9,555 bases of DNA from JANXSF01 sp043755435 (lineage in GTDB: Bacteria > Acidobacteriota > Terriglobia > Bryobacterales > Bryobacteraceae): NCBI GenBank assembly GCA_043755435.1, contig JAYUSZ010000269.1, positions 1-9,555 on the forward strand, written 5' to 3'. The position numbers were made by a program, and so were the translations under genes. Below are positions 5,873 through 9,555 of this stretch, piece after piece. The notes under the pieces were generated by a model. The model made no database searches, was not told the origin of the DNA, and saw only the letters and a list, made by a program, of their open reading frames with translations. The stretch's first letter is position 1, and the number at the start of each line of letters is the position of its first letter.

Positions 5873-7024
5873 TTAGAACGTGGCGCGGACTTGGCCCCAA
5901 GCCCAATCGAGCCAAGGCATGAGCAGTTCCAAATCGGAAGTCTCCACCGTGGCACCGCCCCAAATCCGGAATCCAACTGGAGCGTCGCGGTAGGCACCAA
6001 TGTCGAAGGCCGCGCCTTCTTTTTCCAGCATCGATACAATGCTTTTGGCGTGCTTGGCTTGGTCGTCTTCGGAAAGCGCGTTGTAGGCCGGGTCGGTGAT
6101 TTTCAGGCAAATGGAGGTGCTGGAGCGGATCGCCTTATCTTCAGCCAAGAATCCCGCCCAAGTGGATTTTGCTACCCAGTCTTCAATCACTTTCAGATTC
6201 GCTTCGGACCGTGCAACCAATCCAGTCAAGCCGCCGATGCTCTCAGCCCACTTCAGGCCGTCGAGGGCGTCTTCTACACAGAGCATGGATGGGGTGTTGA
6301 TGGTTTCTCCGGCGAAGATGCCGGAGATTAACTTGCCGCCCTTACTCATCTGGAAGATTTTGGGAAGCGGACGGGCTGGCGTGAATTGTTCCAACCGCTG
6401 CACTGCCCGAGGGCTTAGGGCGATCATGCCGTGGCCGCCTTCGCCGCCCAGCACTTTTTGCCAAGACCAAGTTACAACGTCCAGCTTCTGCCAGGGCATC
6501 TGCATTGCGAACACTGCTGAGGTGGCATCGCAGATTGCCAGGCCCTGACGGTCGCTGGGGATCCAATCGCCGTTGGGGACTCGTGCGCCGGATGTGGTGC
6601 CGTTCCAGGTGAAGACCACGTCGTTGTTCCAATCCACTTTGGTTAGGTCGGGTAATTGACCATAGCCGGCTTTGGAAACCACCAGCTTGTCCAGCTTCAA
6701 CTGACTTTTGCAATCTGCCGCCCAGCCGCTGCCGAAGCTTTCCCAGCACAGCACTTCCGCGCCGCGTTCGCCAAGCAGGGACCACATGGCCATTTCAATT
6801 GCGCCGGTATCGGATGCAGGGACAATGCCAAGCACGTAGTCATCGGGCATGCCGAGGATTTTCTTGCTGCGGTCTATCACTTCGGCTAGTTTGGTCTTGC
6901 CGATCTTGGCACGGTGGGAGCGCCCAACGGCGGCTCCTTTAAGGGAATCGAGCGACCAGCCTGGTCGTTTGGCGCAGGGGCCGGAGGAAAAACAGGGATT
7001 CAGGGGAGTATTCGTGGGCTTCAT
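5873..7024 (-). CDS. serC: Phosphoserine aminotransferase, alternative (alphaproteobacterial/Methanosarcina-type) family
   Basis: A cytosolic PLP-dependent fold-type I aminotransferase that makes 3-phosphoserine from 3-phosphohydroxypyruvate and glutamate, the second step of serine synthesis. It has 383 residues from ATG 7024. The opening (NPCFSSGPCAKRPGW) and the SHRAKIGKTKL segment (36-46) match the alternative SerC group, not the classical SerC with its FxxGP and HRS signature. Asp166 (CDATSA) should contact the PLP ring nitrogen and Lys190 (WSWQKVLGGEGGHG) is the expected Schiff-base lysine. ETINTPSML (about 249-257) is the substrate-side loop. An upstream in-frame non-ATG start would add 14 residues that do not look like the family. 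There is no Shine-Dalgarno before ATG. It lies downstream of the DUF4276 gene on the same strand, separated by a hairpin, so it is probably transcribed separately. Confidence 0.88.
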   Translation of the reverse strand: MKPTNTPLNPCFSSGPCAKRPGWSLDSLKGAAVGRSHRAKIGKTKLAEVIDRSKKILGMPDDYVLGIVPASDTGAIEMAMWSLLGERGAEVLCWESFGSGWAADCKSQLKLDKLVVSKAGYGQLPDLTKVDWNNDVVFTWNGTTSGARVPNGDWIPSDRQGLAICDATSAVFAMQMPWQKLDVVTWSWQKVLGGEGGHGMIALSPRAVQRLEQFTPARPLPKIFQMSKGGKLISGIFAGETINTPSMLCVEDALDGLKWAESIGGLTGLVARSEANLKVIEDWVAKSTWAGFLAEDKAIRSSTSICLKITDPAYNALSEDDQAKHAKSIVSMLEKEGAAFDIGAYRDAPVGFRIWGGATVETSDLELLMPWLDWAWGQVRATF

Positions 7025-7043
7025 AGGATTAATGTTTGGGAAA

Positions 7044-7071
7044 GTAGCGCGGCTGCATTGCAGCACGCTAC
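7044..7071 (-). terminator. Compact hairpin between the DUF4276 gene and serC (terminator, attenuator or REP-like)
   Basis: GTAGCG/CGCTAC (7044-7049 with 7066-7071) and GCTGC/GCAGC (7052-7056 with 7060-7064) form an 11-bp stem with a small asymmetric bulge and a 3-nt loop. On the minus strand it comes 10 nt after the DUF4276 stop codon and is followed by only three T residues, so it would be a weak intrinsic terminator. It also sits 20-47 nt before the serC ATG, inside the serC leader. Its compact GC-rich form resembles REP-type dispersed palindromes. Confidence 0.5.
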
Positions 7072-7081
7072 GGCTCTTCTT

Positions 7082-7768
7082 CTATTCTATCGGAATCCCT
7101 TCCAGTTGACGTAACCAGGAGTCGAAGAGGGGGCATTCGGATCGGATGCGATCAAGCCCAATTTCAATGGCAGCAAGTGTTCCGAGGAGGGGTTTCTGGT
7201 AGCTCGGCAATAACGCAATTATCCGCTTGGACGGCGCTGTTTGGGGAGAATCGTTGATCTCTTCGGGTGATGTGAACTCGTCTCGGATACTCTGAAAATG
7301 GGCCTCAAGTTCAGGCTGGTAAATTCCACGACTGAAGGCGGAACAGTCACTGAAAAGCAGGCCTTCGAATTCATGCATCAGTATGAACGGAACGAAGCGT
7401 CTGGGATTGAATCGGTTTCCCATTTCTGCGACGATGTCATCCTGCAAGGCGGTTTGCACGCATTTGGCTTTTTCGGCAGCCGTTCTGAAGGCGGTGGATT
7501 GTATTCTTCCAGGCCATCCGGCAGGCAAACAGTAATAGTCGACCATGGTTGCTGCGATGCTGTTTGGATCTTCATTCAGGTGGTTTGTGATGTCCTTCTT
7601 TGCCGATGGCCAGGATTTGATCCCTCCACGATTTTGACGTTGTCTTGCATTGCCTATCAATTTTGGCGAGACGGAGTGGTAGCCGCAGGCAACCAAGTGG
7701 TTTCTTAGAACTTCGTTGACGAAGGACTCTTCCGTTTGGCCTTCCACGTGGATTAAGAGTCGAGCCAT
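7082..7768 (-). CDS. DUF4276 family protein (Toprim-like partner of an AAA ATPase)
   Basis: A 228-residue protein with the landmarks of DUF4276. It starts MARLLIHVEGQTEE with Glu9 in an EGxTE motif, continues with MVDYYCLPAGWPG (75-87, Asp77), FVPFILMHEFEGLLFSD (125-141), and ends with an IGLDRIRSECPLFDSW segment (203-218). The early Glu, the following Asp and the HEFE segment fit a Toprim-like metal-binding fold as in OLD-family nucleases; that link is an inference from motif layout. ATG 7768 begins 7 nt after the ATPase stop, so the two are cotranscribed and probably work together. A longer reading frame upstream would lie inside the ATPase gene and is rejected. No Shine-Dalgarno is obvious, so coupling is likely. 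The activity is unproven, and nuclease function in defence is the leading guess. Confidence 0.8.
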   Translation of the reverse strand: MARLLIHVEGQTEESFVNEVLRNHLVACGYHSVSPKLIGNARQRQNRGGIKSWPSAKKDITNHLNEDPNSIAATMVDYYCLPAGWPGRIQSTAFRTAAEKAKCVQTALQDDIVAEMGNRFNPRRFVPFILMHEFEGLLFSDCSAFSRGIYQPELEAHFQSIRDEFTSPEEINDSPQTAPSKRIIALLPSYQKPLLGTLAAIEIGLDRIRSECPLFDSWLRQLEGIPIE

Positions 7769-7775
7769 TTGCAGA

Positions 7776-8828
7776 TTAGCCGGGAACGGGCCGTCCTCCG
7801 AACTCGTTCTTTTCCCATAGTTGGCCGAGGCTATAATCTTCGAGCCACTTCGCCAATCGGTCTGGATCGAGCCGTGTGAGTTGGGTAGCGTCATCGACCC
7901 GGTCAGCAACAATGACGTCTTCAGGGCTGAAATGGTCGAGAAGCAAGGACGATTGGGTGGATACGATTACTTGTGAAGTTACTGATGCCTGTCGAATTAA
8001 GGAGGCGAGCAGTTCCAGGGCATAGGGATGCAAACCCAATTCCGGTTCGTCTAATAAGATTAGCGAAGGGCGAAGTTCTACGGGTTGCAGGAAAAGGGTG
8101 GCCAGGGCGATGAAGCGGAGTGTGCCGTCGGAAAGCGAGGAAGCGTTGAAATACTGATCAGAATTTTTGTGGCACCACTCCAGCTTGATCGTTTCCAAAT
8201 TCTTTAGTAGAGGTACTAGGCGGAAGTCTTGGAAGAAAGGAGCTACCTGTTGGATTGTGCGGACTATCAAGTTGTACGAGACTTCATATTTTTCCCGGAG
8301 GATGTAGAGAAACGCTGGCAGATTACCTCCATCCGATCTGAGAAAACGATTGTCGTCGATTGCGGCAGTTTTCCGCATCAAGGAGGATCGACCTGTATCT
8401 TGCAGGTGATAAATTCGCCATAGTCCAAGGTGGTTTTTTACCCACTCACGAACATTCTCGACCGTGGGTCGGTTGACTGCCTCCTCATTTATGTTGTCTG
8501 TATCAATAAAAAGACCGTCGGCGGCAGTAGGTCGAAGGCAAAGCGAGTATTGACTGAAGTCCTGCGGGAAAGACAACTCAATGTCGATCCTCGGAGTTGT
8601 TTTCGAGCCGAAGTGCAAAACTTTCTCGGCCCCACCCGCAGTTGCCACGTAAGAGGCGAGCCTTCCTTCGCTGATTGCGCGTAGAAAATCAAAAGCACCG
8701 ATGAAATTTGACTTACCAGAACCGTTTGCCCCAATCACCAAATTGATCGGTTTTATGGCAAGCTTCTCTACAGAGGCAATGCTCTTAAAACCCTTAATTG
8801 TGATGTAGTCGAGTGCGTTTGCAGGCAT
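7776..8828 (-). CDS. AAA_21-type (ABC/SMC-like) ATP-binding protein
   Basis: A 350-residue cytosolic ATPase with no membrane segment. Walker A is GANGSGKS (33-40) just after a short beta-rich opening typical of RecF/OLD-like ATPases (IKGFKSIASVEKLAIKPINL). An ABC-type signature SSLSDGTLRF lies at 230-239, Walker B is LILLDEPELGLHP (256-268) with catalytic Glu261, and a switch segment VSTQSSLLLDHF lies at 289-300. A helical insertion occupies about 105-225. The C-terminal YSLGQLWEKNEFGGRP (332-347) is characteristic of the AAA_21 group found beside DUF4276 genes. It would dimerise on ATP and control the partner encoded 7 nt downstream. Such pairs are often mobile and defence-linked, which I infer here. 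Codon use looks slightly more AT-rich by eye than serC. Confidence 0.9.
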   Translation of the reverse strand: MPANALDYITIKGFKSIASVEKLAIKPINLVIGANGSGKSNFIGAFDFLRAISEGRLASYVATAGGAEKVLHFGSKTTPRIDIELSFPQDFSQYSLCLRPTAADGLFIDTDNINEEAVNRPTVENVREWVKNHLGLWRIYHLQDTGRSSLMRKTAAIDDNRFLRSDGGNLPAFLYILREKYEVSYNLIVRTIQQVAPFFQDFRLVPLLKNLETIKLEWCHKNSDQYFNASSLSDGTLRFIALATLFLQPVELRPSLILLDEPELGLHPYALELLASLIRQASVTSQVIVSTQSSLLLDHFSPEDVIVADRVDDATQLTRLDPDRLAKWLEDYSLGQLWEKNEFGGRPVPG

Positions 8829-8845
8829 GGTAAGAGACAGTCCCT

Positions 8846-8872
8846 ATCATAACAATCGCCAATGCCTGGCAA
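8846..8872 (-). promoter_or_regulatory. Candidate sigma70-type promoter for the ATPase-DUF4276 pair
   Basis: On the minus strand TTGCCA (8872-8867) and TATGAT (8851-8846) each match consensus at 5 of 6 bases, spaced 15 nt, slightly short of the preferred 17. The -10 box lies 17 nt before the ATPase ATG at 8828. The region also contains a small palindrome TGCC-T-GGCA (8863-8871) over the -35 box, a possible operator. Confidence 0.4.
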
Positions 8873-8892
8873 ATTGGTCGTAGGATATGGAT

Positions 8893-9450
8893 ATGGCAGT
8901 CTTGACACCGAGCGAATATCTGGCAATGGAACGTGCTGCAGAGTTCCGCAGCGAATACGTCAACGGGGAAGTGTTTGCCAAGTTGGGCGAGCTACTTCCG
9001 CATGCCCAGATCATGGTCCAATTCGGTAGTGAGTTGGCTGCGGCTTTGGACCATCGACCGAGTATTGTTACCGCAGCATGTCTGCGCTTGCAAGTTACCG
9101 AGGCTGGGGCATACTTGTATCCAGACCTGATGGTCACTTGCGATAAACCCGCCTATGCTGACGGACATCGCGACATGATCACGAATCCCTCCGTAGTGGT
9201 CGAGGTCCTATCCGAATCTACCGAACGCTGGGATCGGGGTGGCAAGTTCGTGCAATATCGCCAAGTGGCGAGCCTTCGAGAATACGTCCTGGTGTCCCAG
9301 ACAGAAATGCGAGTGGAATGGTTTACCAGAGGCTCAGGTGGCGAGTGGCTTTACCGTGAGGCTGTAGGGGCTGATGGAGTTTGCAGGCTCCAGGAACTGG
9401 GGATCGATTTGAAACTGGCTCGGATCTACCGCAAGGTCGAAGGCTTATAA
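8893..9450 (+). CDS. Uma2 family (DUF820) PD-(D/E)XK nuclease-like protein
   Basis: A 185-residue protein of the Uma2/DUF820 family, predicted restriction-endonuclease-fold enzymes. The opening LTPSEYLAMERAAEFRSEYV and the following NGEV match the family's N-terminal EY/rSEyidGev region. The active-site triad is in place: Asp78 (YPD), Glu104 (VVEVLSEST) and Lys118 (DRGGKFVQYR), followed by the EYVLV strand. ATG 8893 is preferred because AGGA (8882-8885) lies 7 nt before it. ATG 8887, two codons earlier, leaves only 1 nt. Uma2 genes are widely duplicated in some bacteria and their biological role is unsettled. Divergent placement next to an ATPase-DUF4276 pair suggests a shared accessory region, but nothing shows that they act together. 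Confidence 0.85.
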   Translation: MAVLTPSEYLAMERAAEFRSEYVNGEVFAKLGELLPHAQIMVQFGSELAAALDHRPSIVTAACLRLQVTEAGAYLYPDLMVTCDKPAYADGHRDMITNPSVVVEVLSESTERWDRGGKFVQYRQVASLREYVLVSQTEMRVEWFTRGSGGEWLYREAVGADGVCRLQELGIDLKLARIYRKVEGL

Positions 9451-9457
9451 AAATCAG

Positions 9458-9483
9458 AATGGCCCAGCTTGCGCTGGACCATT
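9458..9483 (-). terminator. Hairpin terminator between the Uma2 gene and a gene entering from the right edge
   Basis: AATGGCCCAGC (9458-9468) pairs with GCTGGACCATT (9473-9483) at 10 of 11 positions around the loop TTGC. On the minus strand the stem is followed within a few bases by five T residues (9453-9449), the form of an intrinsic terminator for a gene read from the right. On the plus strand it starts 8 nt after the Uma2 stop but lacks a T-tract, so it may act in both directions with unequal strength. Confidence 0.65.
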
Positions 9484-9519
9484 GTGGGTAAGTTACTAGG
9501 AAATCCGAAAGATTCTTTG

Positions 9520-9555
9520 CTACAGAGCCTTTGCCAATTCTTCCGCGAAAGCACT
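9520..9555 (-). CDS. Partial gene: C-terminal tail entering from the right edge
   Basis: Reading the minus strand from the window edge, one frame gives an 11-residue helical tail (SAFAEELAKAL) and then TAG at 9522-9520. The stop is 37 nt before a hairpin with a minus-strand T-tract, just where a gene end would be expected. The fragment is too short to identify. Confidence 0.35.
   Translation of the reverse strand, partial: SAFAEELAKAL

Noticed and set aside
5795..6331. 178-codon plus-strand frame antisense to serC
   Set aside because: Conserved PLP-enzyme motifs are on the other strand; this frame mirrors them and crosses the palindromic spacer.
7769..7912. N-terminal extension of the DUF4276 protein by 48 residues
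   Set aside because: The extension lies inside the ATPase coding sequence, and the family-typical opening (MARLLIHVEGQTEE) begins at 7768.
1..9555. CRISPR array, transposon ends, integrase, tRNA or rRNA
   Set aside because: No regularly spaced direct repeats, transposase-like frame, tRNA cloverleaf or rRNA-like segment was found on either strand by reading.

Overview
The window looks like chromosomal DNA of a free-living bacterium with roughly 50-55% GC by eye. Gene style, a signal-peptide TPR protein, a stand-alone Uma2 nuclease and an alternative-family SerC suggest Acidobacteriota (Solibacter/Bryobacter-like), but this is an impression that no sequence search supports. Eight complete genes are clear, plus one partial gene at the right edge and a short non-coding or degenerate stretch at the left edge.

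Left part (1-2831, + strand): a 2-hydroxyacid dehydrogenase and an HpcH/HpaI class II aldolase overlap by one base (TGATG). A GntR/FadR-type (FCD) regulator follows after a 94-nt AT-rich leader. The set reads as a small sugar-acid or 2-keto-acid catabolic unit with its own regulator. The first gene has a perfect TATAAT box so close to its ATG that its mRNA may be leaderless. The regulator leader holds two adjoining palindromes and a Shine-Dalgarno-led three-codon mini-ORF.

Middle part (2839-5671): a small exported TPR protein (- strand) is divergent from uvrC (+ strand), which encodes the excinuclease ABC subunit C. A nitroreductase-family gene starts inside the 3' end of uvrC. The TPR gene and the GntR gene converge with only 7 nt between them.

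Right part (5672-9555): a 201-nt spacer with two large imperfect hairpins separates the nitroreductase from a convergent phosphoserine aminotransferase of the alternative SerC family (- strand). Upstream of serC, on the same strand, lies a two-gene cassette: an AAA_21-type ATPase followed by a DUF4276 protein, 7 nt apart. This has the look of a split OLD-like ATPase/Toprim pair and is the best candidate for a defence system here. A compact hairpin separates the cassette from serC. Divergent from the ATPase gene is a Uma2-family (DUF820) PD-(D/E)XK nuclease gene. It ends at a hairpin whose T-tract lies on the minus strand, where it could serve a gene entering from the right edge.

The genes fall into independent units: sugar-acid catabolism, envelope or secreted TPR function, DNA repair with a redox flavoenzyme, serine biosynthesis, and a probable mobile or defence segment. 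Nothing in the window is a transposase, integrase, tRNA, rRNA or CRISPR array.
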